A stretch of DNA of 64,000 nucleotides, from NCBI GenBank assembly GCA_949825025.1, contig OX463778.1, forward strand, positions 47,516,829 to 47,580,828, written 5' to 3'. A program made the translations under genes and the position numbers. Source of the DNA: Siphlonurus alternatus (taxonomy: Eukaryota > Arthropoda > Insecta > Ephemeroptera > Siphlonuridae). Shown piece after piece: positions 14,401-26,600 of this stretch; position 1 is the first letter of the stretch, and each line of letters starts with the position of its first letter. The notes below the pieces were generated by a model. The model searched no databases. It was not told the origin of the DNA and saw only the letters and a list, made by a program, of their open reading frames with translations.

Positions 14401-16187
14401 CCCTACACAAGATGAAGCTACTTGCAGAAAAAAATGTGAGTCCTCAACTCAGAGATTACACAACTTTGATAATAACTGCAGTATTACTACATACAAAAGT
14501 ACACTACAAAGTAAAGTATGTACTGTAAACATACTTTTTTTTAATTGTGTTAATTTAATTCATTTTTTTTGCCAAAAAATTTGCCTTAATCTTTAATTTG
14601 AACACACAAAATACAATACATATTGATTTGCATATTTTTCCAATCAATTAAAAAAAATCTGTAAACTGTACTTGCATTATTTATAAATAAATATTAATTT
14701 TAGAAAACAAAACAAAAAAAAAAACTCTCTTTCTTACCCCCTTTTTTCAATATATTTGGTAACCTCTGACTGCTCTTTCCTTCAAAGGGATGATTACTGT
14801 AGTTAAAAATGAACATTACTACAGTGACACTGCAGTTAAATTTTCATTGTGTTGTTGATGTACAGGAGACCAGGAAGCAGCGCATGCAGGAGAAGGTCGA
14901 CCAGCTGGAGAAGAGGCTGCGAGTGAGGGACTCTGCTCTGAAGGATCTGCGGGACCACCACAATACCACCTCCCCAAGGGTGGTCTCTGCGGACTCCTCG
15001 CAGGCCTCCCAGCCACACCGCAGCGCAACCACCGGTATCCCCACCACGCCCAAGATCATGGTACAGTTGCTGGTTAAACTTCTCTGGTCAAGAGAAGGGC
15101 ATAGCGTCAATTCATTGTATTATTAGGACAACACACTGACACTGTCGATGCTGCGGCCATCTATTGATGAAGGACATTTTCCAAGACAAGGACTGTGTGT
15201 TGTTAAATGGTTGTGAAAGATTATTAACTTATACAGTACTAATCTATTTGTAATCTATTATGGTTCTATTTCGGTAAAGTCACTCTGATATTATAGCTCT
15301 AATATTAAGCAGTAAAAATGTTTTGTTGTATTTAACAAGCAATTTTAAAACTCTGGAAAGTGTAAATGTAAAATGGGGCACCTGATTATCAAGTTACTTA
15401 CAGTAGGTGTGTATTTTCTGTGCAGAGTGCTGAGCCAGCACGCAGCATTCTGAAAACTCCAACCACTCCTCTGACCCGCAAGCGAGTTATGTTCCAAGAA
15501 GAATCAAGTGACACTGACGCCTCAGCAGTTGACATCCTGGTGATTGATGTAAGTGCTTCCTCTGCCCTTTGAAGTGCACATTCAATTTATTTCCCTCCAA
15601 ATTTCATAAAAAAAAAAAGACAGTAATACAAATTACAAACAAATTATCTTTTTTAAAACTGTAGTGTCTTTTAAAATTTGTGCTGTAAAATTTTCTGTTT
15701 ACACAGCTGTGTTAATTGTTGAAAAAGTATGTAGAATTCATTAATTACTGTATTGTTTCTTGTACAGGAAAAGGAAGTGCAGCGACGTCTGGAGGCGATG
15801 AAGCGAGGAGAGAAGGTTGCCAACGCCCCGATGACGGTCATCAAGTCTCCCAAGACAGCATCCAGCAATGTCACCAAGCGCAGGGACTCTGACAAGAGCA
15901 AGATGCCTGCCCCCACCAAGAAGGTGAGAGAACAACAACGAGCCGTAGGAAACAAATTGTTTCATAGCTCAAAAGTATAAATAATAGTACCTAATTTGCT
16001 GTCTTGAAAGTGTCTTATCAAGTTATTTGTTATCTTAAACTCTTATCAACTGCAGTATTATTTTTTTCAGAGTCGGTTTTGTGCAGAAGACACCCCAAAA
16101 ATTACTCGTCTCTTCAGCAAAACCCCCCAGTCCAAGCCAAAAAGTTACCAGGACAACTTTGACAATGCCTTTGGTTTTGAAGACTGA
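7245..16187 (+). CDS. SYCP1: SYCP1-like synaptonemal complex transverse filament protein (5' incomplete)
   Basis: Exons: 7245-7581, 8031-8233, 8599-8807, 11547-11653, 11708-11852, 12149-12531, 12685-12850, 12986-13318, 14238-14435, 14866-15060, 15426-15548, 15768-15923, 16071-16187 (stop TGA). All junctions are GT..AG and in phase, giving about 889 residues plus a missing start. In vertebrates SYCP1 bridges paired meiotic chromosomes, its C-terminus on the lateral axis and its N-terminus in the central element. Here a short acidic head (FDFPDIGLEEEI) leads into RILKWKMHTEMELKKRDEKL and TRQICSLLQNHC, matching the human KIKKWKVSTEAEL and TRHLCNLLKETC blocks in order and spacing. About 650 residues of heptad-rich Leu/Glu/Gln coiled coil follow. 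A basic, proline-rich tail has a KTP motif, then RKRVMFQEESSDTDAS like the human KKRKMAFEFDINSDSSET. Human SYCP1 is 976 residues. One intron (11654-11707) is only 54 nt. The family call rests on remembered sequence, not a search. Confidence 0.82.
9025..9068. repeat. (TA)n tract, left flank of the hAT-like element
   Basis: About 44 bp of pure TA repeat running directly into the terminal CAGGGGCGG of the element. Confidence 0.95.
9790..9875. mobile_element. Partial copy of the TTCTCCTCTACAT inverted-repeat family
   Basis: The stretch AATGCTAAAAAAATCTCAGT through GTTCTCCTCTACATCGCCTA matches the end of the fuller copies at 18227 and 57244. Only one end is present. It breaks off where the TTCGGTGTA repeats begin. 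Confidence 0.6.
9893..10206. repeat. TTCGGTGTA tandem array with a perfect inverted counterpart
   Basis: Imperfect units of 13-17 bp containing TTCGGTGTAAG run from about 9890 to 10020. At 10155-10206 the complement (TACACCGAACGCTTACACCG and onward) repeats in exact reverse order. The first ~50 bp of the left array can therefore pair with the right arm without a mismatch, around a loop of about 210 bp. The rightmost left-arm units are more divergent and have no partner. It could be the ends of a nested DNA element. I do not recognise its class. Confidence 0.75.
10580..10705. mobile_element. Diverged or half copy of the GGCGATTCAC MITE family
   Basis: It begins GGGCGCGATTCACGAACGAA, then has AAGTTATCCAGATTTCT and GTTAGTAAGAAACC. 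These motifs occur in the same arrangement in the element at 44787-44926. The far terminal repeat is missing. Confidence 0.5.
11336..11424. repeat. (TA)n tract, right flank of the hAT-like element
   Basis: About 90 bp of TA repeat with one TAATAT interruption, beginning immediately after the terminal CCCCTG of the element. Confidence 0.93.
11993..12112. mobile_element. Pogo/Tigger-like MITE hairpin in an SYCP1-like intron
   Basis: The left end is CAGTCGTCCCCTTAGAAAAT and the arm continues through TTCCCTTTGCAGCCTTGTTAA. The right arm is the complement, ending CCAAGGCGATGAGTGTACAG. CAGTCGTCCC-type ends next to TA are typical of pogo-like Tc1/mariner elements, and TA occurs on the left side. 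The element ends about 36 bp before the exon at 12149. The outermost ~15 bp of the arms have diverged, while the inner 27 bp remain close to perfect. Confidence 0.65.
13382..13719. mobile_element. TTAA-flanked (piggyBac-type) MITE, 338 bp
   Basis: The element is bounded by TTAA at 13378-13381 and 13720-13723. Its arms are AGGCATACAGGCCTCAAATT then ACAAATTAGACA, and their complement, with about one mismatch over 32 bp. TTAA target duplication with AGG..CCT ends is the signature of piggyBac-related elements. The interior contains a second inverted repeat, with AGTCCTTGATGACGTCAC twice on one side and GTGACGTCAGCAAGGACT on the other. It has no coding capacity and lies in the intron between SYCP1-like exons 8 and 9. 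Confidence 0.82.
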
Positions 16188-16927
16188 ACTACTTCTCAAG
16201 CAGCTAATTATTTTTATGTGAAATAACCAAAGCAGTATTTTGTTCCTTATTTAGTTTCTAACTGACCAGCTGCTTCAGTATTATTTTTACTAATTTATGA
16301 AGGAGAAATGTTGTTTCTTCAATGTGTTATTTTTTTCCTGTAAAGATGACTGTTTTTAATTTAATCTCAGCTGTTCTCTCAGTTCTGTAAAGACTGTAAT
16401 GTGTTTTAGTTTTACTGCAATAACTTGGTCAGTATGTCAATCAATTGCCTTAATTTATTTCAAAAATATTCAAGACTGAAATATTGTAATATTATATTAA
16501 TACTGATGAATGCTTAAAAATATCAGCAGCAATTTATTACTTAGTTTGTATAAAGCTACAAAAATTTTGTGCATTAAAGCTTTAATCTCTTAACAACACG
16601 TTCCACAATATCATATGTGCCGGCTTACTAATTGTAAGTTATGTCTCGTCATAATTATTTTTATTTTAATAAATGTTCTATGTGATTTACTGTTGGAATG
16701 GTACCCCTTATGAAAATACAAATGGTATTTTATGTATTTAGAAAAAAAAATGACTGATAATGTTAAACAAGATTTTATTTTTCTCTCAGTGAAATCTTGT
16801 AAATAATGTATCAAATATTATAATTTAAAGCTTTTAATTTACACAATGTTTTTGTTTAATAATTTTCTGTTATTTTTGTGCAGCACTAAAAATGTATAGT
16901 ATATATCCATGTATGAACTCAAAGTAC

Positions 16928-16933
16928 AATAAA
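16928..16933 (+). terminator. Candidate polyadenylation signal of the SYCP1-like gene
   Basis: AATAAA about 740 bp after the stop. A second AATAAA lies near 16975. Confidence 0.5.
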
Positions 16934-16988
16934 ATTGTTATAATTAAAAATAATTAGCCATATTATTTCTGTTGAAATAAAACAAACA

Positions 16989-16994
16989 TTTAAT
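16989..16994 (-). terminator. Candidate polyadenylation signal of the otopetrin gene
   Basis: ATTAAA on the minus strand about 150 nt after the stop. Canonical AATAAA hexamers on this strand occur only further down, for example at 16660-16665, which would make the two convergent transcripts overlap. Confidence 0.35.
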
Positions 16995-17142
16995 TATATA
17001 TACCTTACTATTATATTTACAGCATTAATTACTTTCCATTCTAATTTGTCTGTCATTTTCTAAAATATATGATAAAAATAAAAAACAATTAGAGTAAAAC
17101 TACAACTTATACATTTAAAAAACAGATAAAAATATTTTGGTT

Positions 17143-18636
17143 TCAATGCAATTCTCCTGGTTCGTACGCTGACTTCCATATGTCAACAAGACATACTGAC
17201 GAGTGGAACCGGTAGAACATGGTGAGGGGCAGGGTCATGTGACTCAGCATGGTCCACAGCACACTCCCGTAGAAGTGGTAGCGATCGTCACGAACATCTT
17301 GTGACTTGATCTCGAACGTCTCGATGATCCACATGGCCACGTTGCACACCACAAGGAACGTCACCAGCTCTCGGCCAGGCTTCTCAAACCTTAAAGTGCG
17401 AGAATTGCTACAGCGACGCAGGCCGTCAATGATGAAGGGTGTCTGTAGCAGTACTTGCAAAACCTGCAAAAATCATACAAGCATTAATTATGAGTTGACT
17501 GAATTTAAAATTAAATGTTATACTTTAATTTATAATATGTTAATATGAATGTTACATTTTCACTGGTTTAAAATTTTTAATCTGTTAAATTTTTTTAGTA
17601 ACTATTGTATTTAGATTATCATTTATTTAATAATATTTATATAAATTTGAGAAATAATATTATATTTTTTATTATATATATATTATATATAGTATATATA
17701 TAATGAATTAGTTTTAAGTGAGCAGCACTATCTAAACTTATAATACAGTATCGACCTCAATTTTTTTTATTGCAGAAATGGGCGTGCAAAGTTATGCTAC
17801 CCTGATTTTATCAGATTTTTTAGAGACCGGGAACTATTTTTAAAAAATTATTGAAAGTCCTTTTTGTGACGTCACGAGGCGGCAAGTCCTATCTTTTTGT
17901 TAAGGAGCGGCGTCTCGTGACGTCACAAAAAGAACTTTCAATAATTTCGTTAATTTTTAAAAATAGTTCCCGCGCGGGCTCTAGAAAATCTGAAAAAATC
18001 AGGGTAGCATAACTTTGCACGCTCTATCCATTTCTGCAATAAAAAAAATTGAGGTCGATACTCCATTGCTTATATAATGGATAATTAAGTGACCTCGATG
18101 ATGCATGAATTTATTTTGTTACATTTTTATATAATAAACATGCAGTACGTGTTCAACAGAGATCATAACAGAATTAAGTTTTAAATTAAGGATAAAAAAT
18201 TATGCTAAATAAAAGGAAAGGTGTAATGTTAAAAAATAATAATAAAAAAAAAATGAAAATTCCGAAAAAATTTAAAATGTTCTCCTCTACATCCCCAATA
18301 ATGCAGCCAGCTAAAATGTCATGCAGGTATATACAAATTCGAGCTATAGTTTTTTCGTTATGAATTTCTATGCCTGCTTGATATTTTTTTTTTTTATCTA
18401 CTGATAGGGGATGTAGAGGAGAACACTTTAAATTTTTTTCATAGTATTCATGTGTGCATGGGATTTTTTTTAACATTGCATGCATGGGCGGCATTAGACG
18501 CACGTGTTACTTTAACTATTTTTAAATATTGAAATATTATAATGAAAAAAAAAAGTGATTTTTATAAGCATATATTATCTGCCTAAACGAAAATAACAAC
18601 TAATTAACTTTTATGTAATACAATCATATATTGATC

Positions 18637-18690
<54 letters not shown>

Positions 18691-20829
18691 TTCTCCCTGC
18701 TTTTTTACCGATCTGCATTTGTTTTATTTAACTTTTTTACCTATCTGTTTTTTATTTATCAAACTTTTTTACCTATCTGTTTTTATTTTGTCACACTTTT
18801 TTACCTATCTGTTTTTGTTTCTTCAAACTTTTTTACCTATCTGTGAAAAAGTGAATTGTTCAGGAGAAGGTTTAAACTGTTTATTTCTTTATTGTTGCGA
18901 TTATTTAAAAATACACTAAGCTTTTTTTAAAGGTAATATTATTACTCGTTGTTAAGAATTTTTTTTTTTTTCAAATTCCGTAAATTTCTCGTGTAAAAAA
19001 ATATAATCGGGATTCAAAATTCTGCTCAATAAGTTTTATTACTTATTATTACGCGTGTAGATATTAATGAAGTTTACCATACATAATATATAATTTTGGT
19101 AATTAAGGAACATTAATAAAACAGTAATTGATGATGCATCAATCGGCATATATAGTTATTGTGAATACGAAAAAGATGCTAATTAATTATTATCCTCGGC
19201 ATTTTTGGTAAAGAATAAAATTGTAACATAAAAGAATTAAATTTATTTTTGTAATATTTATAAAAGGCCTTGGGAATAGGGAATTTGACTAAATAAAAAA
19301 TATAATTATACTTTTTACATTCTAAGCAATCATTTAGGATTAAAAATGTATGTATCGATTGTAATTAAGATACTATGCAAACCTTTAATTTCAAAGTCAC
19401 TACAGTATATTAAAGTTTACATAATTGATTTTTTTTTTGCATATTTTATAGCCTACAGATAAATAAAACTCATCAAATTAATAATTATTAATTTATATTA
19501 ATATCAAACATAATAATATATCAAATTAATAATAAGTATAAATATTATTATATGTTTTGCAACAATTTTTGTATAATATATACAGTAATATAATATAAAT
19601 GAAACGAAAATTAAATGAAATATTCTTCATGTAGCTTTCGCTGTTCAGTACAAAATATGCTTAGTTTATAAATATTCTGTGGGGCCATAAAATCTTCTGA
19701 TGTCCAGTTTCTAATTGTTTTAGCAGACAGGCAGAGTGTATTAGTATACATCATTTCACAAACTTTAAATTACCACTCTCAGTCCTAAGGAAATACTGCC
19801 GTTGTACTTGTTTACGTAGCATTACAGGGCTACTCAATGTTCTACGTTTTGGTGCAGCTGTCTCGAACAAACACTTTTTTTTTGCATATTTACCAAGTGA
19901 ATAAAAATAATTATGAATTTTTTCTCTATCCTTTTCACTCACATTAGCACAGAATTTTAATAACTTTTGGGTGTCCTTCTTCTCACTGCATTTACACCCA
20001 GCTTTCATTACCACCGCAGGCTTGTTGTCAGGTGAAACAATATAATACCAAGTTGTGTCTTCGTTCCAACATATGGTTTCCCCTGCTGGCGAAGATTTTG
20101 GTTTGTGAATTTTTCAAATGAAAGACGTCTAATATTACTTTTAATTTTTGCATGTTAATTTCTTTTTCATTCTCTGTTAACGTTTTAGAATTGTTTACTT
20201 CACGATTAATATTTTGCTCTACATCTGCTAAGTCTAATAAGGTAACAAAGGAATTTCAAGTATCAGTACATTAATACATTGTTCTTCAATCGTCAAAACT
20301 GACTCGGCTTGTTCAGAGCTCCGACCACTAATGCTTTTGGTCCAATCTCCATGCTGAGAAGCTGTAAAAACAACAAATTGTTACTATTGCGATCATTATT
20401 ATTACTTTATTCACTCTAATGAATGTAAATATTACTTAGTTAATAATATAATATAAAATTCTTACCTATTTCAATCCTTATTTGCATGTAGACTCAGAAG
20501 AAAAGCAGAAATAAACGTCGCACGAGGTTTGTTTTGGTCTGTCAGCTGATTGTTCCGGATTGTTCTTATTTAATTTAAATTATAAAAAAGCCGCGAAACA
20601 CTCTGAAATTTTAACAGCTTACGTACGGTGGTGCACTCTATATTTTTCCGCGATAAAATTTTTTTTCTCAAATTGACAGATAGGTAAAAAAGTTTGAAGA
20701 AACAAAAACAGATAGGTAAAAAAGTGTGACAAAATAAAAACAGATAGGTAAAAAAGTTTGATAAATAAAAAACAGATAGGTAAAAAAGTAAAATAAAACA
20801 AATGCAGATCGGTAAAAAAGCAGGGAGAA

Positions 20830-20860
<31 letters not shown>

Positions 20861-23609
20861 CATACAAATTTATTTTGGGGTCAAAATTCCATAAAATTAC
20901 TTCTGCCTGAAACATATATATTAAAATATATATTATAGTTCTTAACATTTTAACCAACTAAAAATTAACGTGTTATTCTTATAATTTGTTTATGATTTGT
21001 ATTAAAAAAAAAAGAAAAAATTCAAGGGAGAGAAAGAAGAAATCCAGTTTCAAAAAATTAACTATATATAACTGAAAATATACGATGTGTATTTATGTAT
21101 TTAGCTTATTTTGAAGGTAGAAAATGTTTTGTTTTTTAAAATTTAATTAGGTTTTCTTACCTGTAAAATAATTGTTGTGATTGATAAATAATTTTGGTTT
21201 TGAACTGCTGGCATTATGCTGAATATTGCATATAAAAAAAACGCTGGAATACAAAGAAAGAGAAGTAGATCATCTAGCAATGAGACAGCATGTTTGTTGA
21301 CGTCTAGTTTTGTCATCTGACGGTAGGCGACTGCAACTGCGATCGACATGAGCACCAGCAGTGTGAGTTCAGTGACCGCGTTCACCATGAGGCCCGTGGT
21401 AACGAAGGCTCTGTCCGCCATGGCCACGAAGAAGAGGATGATGGAGACAGCGGAGCCGACGAGCACGATCATGCCGGCAAACAAGCCCTTGTTGGCAGAG
21501 TGACAGTCGGCGTGCAGAACCACGTTGCTGGTGAAACCAACCTCGTAGCTCGAGGGAAGTTGTCTGCAGTGAGGCGTGGACCAGCAGAGTGAGCGAGAGT
21601 GCTGGCAACCGCCAATGTTCTGCCAGATAATGAAGAGGACTCCGACTGTAAAAAAGTGATTAAATTAACGTTAATTATAATAATATATTAATTATTTTTA
21701 TTTAAGAGATATCCTGTAAGAAGTACATACATAAAACTGAGCTCTTTTATAAAAATACAGATTATTATTTATTGCATTTTTTAGCAAAAATTCTATTATA
21801 TTCATTATTTATTATTATATTATTATAATCAATCATAATATATATAATATATGTTGAGTTAAAATTTAAGTGTTATTAAGTACGGTGTGTGTTTCTTAAT
21901 TTTTGAGCAGGAAAAATCAAATTTACTTAAATTCTCAAAGTGCCGACAGAATTTTTAGTGACTTTTTTTTTTCAAATTAATTAACGTAATACATCAAACG
22001 TAATTAAACACCTACTTGTCAGAAATATATTTTTATGAAAATGAAAGTTATTTTAACTTATTTTCTGCACTTACCAACAAGAATTGAGTATTCGATAGTA
22101 AATGGATACAGATACGGCGAAAAATTTTCTAAATTGTCATAAAGTTTGATCGCTCCTCTGCAGTGATCAATAAGTAAAGTGGAATCGTTTAGTAAGTTGA
22201 CAAGCTCCTGTGCTCCTCCATCTGCAAAAATAAATAAATATTATAAATTATAGATAATAAAAATATGAGGATTAATGTAACAGAAAAATAAGAAATTTAT
22301 TTACATTTTATTATGATCACGTTTTACAGCTGATTGATGTATTTATTGATATTATTAATTTCTATGCTTTACCACAACAAAGATAATAGATAATCATCAG
22401 AAACATCCGTGTCTTCTGGGCAGAAAATTTACTGAAATTCCAGAAGGTTTGATGTTTCCCGGGATAGTTGTTGCTCATAAAGCTATTTATGAATGATAAT
22501 GGTGCTACAGTCCCGGGAAACCGTGGTGAATATTTTGAAACCTTAGTCAATTTTCTGGCTATATATATGACGCGGATATCTATATGCTGATATCACGGCC
22601 GATAGTTTTTGATCATTTAATTTTCCGTTAAATCAATTTTTATGCATTCTAACTTGTAAGTGTTCAATGTTTGCTTGAAATATAAATTAGTATAAAATAT
22701 TTGATCAATTATGAAGGATCGAACTAAAATTTGATTGACTTATAACAGTATAACAGCCCTTCGTATTAATTTTTAAAATTTACGGTGCAGAAGAAGTTGC
22801 ATACACACAAGGGGCTTTTAAGTGCTAACTATTAGTCATTAAAAATACATTATTTATTTTGATGTGTCACTATAGTTTCAGTTTATGATTTAAATACCTC
22901 AACCAAAATTATTCAACATAAAAATCTCAATTATATAATTGTACAATGTAATGATTTTTAAAATTTATTCTTTGCATATCGACGTACTAGAGAAAAGAAA
23001 AATTAAATCGATCATGAACTTTGATGGCTTAAGTCTTAACGGTAACACTGGTAGCTTTTAAATGAATCATCCAGATAACCGAACGAGGCATTTTTGCGTT
23101 CCCACGACAATTTGCTGTCATTCAATCGACATAATAAAACTTCAAATCCAACGAATTTGCTCCTTAAATTTGGTACTGATGATAAAACTCACGGGCAGGC
23201 CAGGGTATCTGCGTGGTGGCCGCGAGGGGCAGCGGCGTGATGGCGGTGTGCAAGGCCTCGCTCTCGAGCAGCTGGTAGCCGGGCAGGCCTGACATGTTGG
23301 TGCTGACCGCGGCGGTGGCGCTGCGCTGGTGGTGCAGGTGGCTCAGAGAGTCTACCGTCTCACGCAGGATGGTGCGCACCCAGAAGCAAAGGCTGGACGC
23401 TATGCAGTGCATCAGAGCAAACCGAGCCAGCTCCGTGCAGTGGTTGATAATCACCTGCAATTATAAATTTCTTTTTTACATTATTTTTATATGATATTAC
23501 CTCTTCTCCTATATTATTATTATGAAATCTTATTATTAATGTACGTATGCATAAAATGCATATAATGATACTTCACGAAAGTATTAATTATAAAAATAAA
23601 GTTATAATA

Positions 23610-23668
<59 letters not shown>

Positions 23669-26600
23669 AAAGTATCCAAAATTTATGTTACGAAAAATTC
23701 CTGTAATGTGATTAATTGCAAAATATATAGAATAAAAATAATTTTAATGTTAAATATTATTTATTTATTACGATAGGAAAAAAATCTTCATAATAATAAG
23801 TTTTATAAATTAAAAACGTAAGTAATAAAAAAAAATATGAGGATGAATATTTCCATCGCATGTAAAATTTGTACCTGTGGTAATAAATTAATAAAAATAT
23901 AATTTAGTGTGAAAATAATGCTCCGTATCGACCTAGAAATGAGCGTTATTAATTCTCACGTTTGAGTACTTGAAGATGAAGAAGAGCTGGATGAAGGAGT
24001 AGGTCGGGTAGAGCACGTCGAGGACGAGCGTGGGCATGCTGGCGCACTGGTTCACGTGAGGGTCGGAGGACGACAGGTACGCCACCTGGTAACCCAGCAG
24101 CAGCCCGCTGTGGATCAAGTGGCCGAAACAGAACCCTGAAACAACAGACAGTTTTATTTTTGTTACATGTTAATCTTGTGATGCCGTTTATATTTAAAAA
24201 AAAAAATATTAATTTATTATAGAATGTGCATTATGCATTAAGTAAAAATATTATACAATTTAATTCTATATTATTGTATACATACAGTATGTATATTATA
24301 TAAATGTGAGAAAAAAAAATAAAAAAAAATAAAAAATCGCATTATTTTCAATTATATTGTTAGGTATTCTTAAGAATTTAATTATAAATATATCAACGAA
24401 TAATATTTATTGCCTTTAGAAAAATGTCAATTAATTCAAAATATTTTTTGTTTTAAAATTAAGAGGGGAAATTTACAAAGCGTTAGGTAAAAATTTATTT
24501 TTAAGTCACCCAATTTAAGACACAAAAAAATATGCTGAAAATTGTAGCGAATTCTCCTATAATTGCTGATATAAAAGTAGACTTAATAATTAAAGCTGTG
24601 AATACCCCTTGTCATGTTTATAATATAATAATTCTTGCCACACTTTGAAGCATAACCGATCATGAAGCTATAACGGCGAGAATTTAGCTGCTTACCGGCT
24701 GCACCAATTTTCAGGTAAAAACTTCCGGAATGTCGGCCTTGATTGAAGCAGTAGTACGGAGCAAATGAAGTAGAATTTTCACTTCTGGTCCAGCGCACCC
24801 GCGGAGAACTTTCTGGGTCGTCCTTGCCGAGAGTGTCTAAAATAGACAAGAAACAAATCATACGGTTTACTATCAATCACATTATTTTTTAATATCAAGT
24901 CTTTTGATGTACTTTATTAATTTAATTTTATTATAGAAAGGTCACAGAGATTAAAAATGAATAATAAAAAAAATAATAAAAATAAAAATTTAATTATTTC
25001 AAACAGTTACAAAATATTATGATAAAAATACATCAAATCTTTCTTTCTTTACTCACCATTTCTCCGATTCTGTGATGTCGTATCTATGACTTTCCTTGAG
25101 TTGAGATACCTTCTTATGTCTGCGTAGAGGAAGACGAACCAGGCGAGGCCAATGACCACGAGGTAGATGCTGAACATCTGCAAGAATAGTTAAGGTCAGG
25201 TCGATGCTAAGTTTGACCCTGGGCAAGGTACACACCTCCGCCATGGGCGTGTCACCGATCACTAGGTCGCTGATGTACACCACGAGGCCCAAGGTCACCA
25301 AGAACACCGCATACACGCAGCTCAGGATCACCGTCAGGTAGCCTCTGTTGGTGGAGAACGTAGGGTAAAAACAACGTTAAACAACATAATATTAGACACT
25401 ATGACACTACAGTATTAATATATGTAACTCTAGCTCTAGTAATTAAACATTTTATACCTACAAGCTTTAGTATACGGAGAAGAAAAAATTATACTCTTTA
25501 TGCTTAATCCGATGAAATATATAAAATTTAACGTTTTTTGTGTCATTTTTCTTATTATTTAAAAGAATTGAATGCTGGAATAATATTCAATGGTGCTACT
25601 TTCTGATTTTAGATCAGACCCACATCACGCATGTATGCGGTATGTGCTAGCTTGTATAATTATGTATTTTAATTAACATTGAAAACCATGAGCGTATAAT
25701 AGCTGCTTTTAATTGTAGTTATAATTATAACTGTTATAAGGTTAAATTTACGACTAAATGACATTTAAATAGTTTGAGGAATAACATTTTCTTGAGAGTA
25801 CTCGCTCAAATTGTTGATTTATTCTAAATTCGCAAATTAATTTAATTATTAATTACAAGCATTTATTTTTCAAGTGATATTTTATTTCATAATTAAAGCA
25901 GTAATTTATAACACTCACTAAAAATGATAAAATATTGGATAAAAATAAGTTCATTTAAACGGAGGTACTGACGTATAAATCTATATAATTTAGATTTTTT
26001 GTGTAATTAAAAAAAATATGGAAACTGGGATTGTGTGATATTATTTGATATAAGTTGCAGGAATTGAAGTCTCCAAAAGCACGATTATTTGACGCTGACA
26101 ACTAACTTAATATTCTCTAAAATCTGTAGCTAAAAGCCAAATTTCCATCTTTTGTGTTAAGATTAAGAGTATACTCTGAAATCTCCATGCGTTTGATCTT
26201 TTCAGGTTACAATTTAAGCGCTAAATAGAGTATTGACCTCAATTTTTTTATTTCAGAAATGGATAGAGGATGCCAAGTTATGCTACTCTGATTTTTTTCA
26301 GAATTTTTACAGCCCTAAAAGTATTTTTAAAACATTATTGAAAGTCCTTTTTGTGACGTCACGCGGTGGCAAGTCCTATTCTTCTCTTAAGGAGAGGCGC
26401 CTCGTGACGTCACAAAAAGAACTTTCAATAATTTTTTAAAAATACTTTCAGGGCTGTAAAAAATTTGGAAAAAATCAGGGTAGCATAACTTTGCACCCTC
26501 TATTCATTTCTGCAATAAAAAAATTTGAGGTCGATACTCCAATGCGATTATAATTTCTCTGTTTCTTCATAACTATAACTTAAACTTTGTACATAATTAT

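Larger units (their letters stand above)
16188..17142. other. Convergent 3' regions of the SYCP1-like and otopetrin genes
   Basis: The SYCP1-like 3' UTR on the + strand and the otopetrin 3' UTR on the - strand meet here, with stop codons 955 bp apart. I see no other gene. Confidence 0.7.
17464..21160. other. Otopetrin last intron packed with three transposons
   Basis: The 3.7-kb intron holds three separate inverted-repeat elements in series, at about 17741-18064, 18227-18477 and 18686-20835. Together they cover about three quarters of the intron. Confidence 0.75.

Noticed and set aside
22395..22555. Imperfect inverted repeat around two CCCGGGA sites
   Set aside because: The arms align only with many gaps, and neither ends nor target duplication can be defined.
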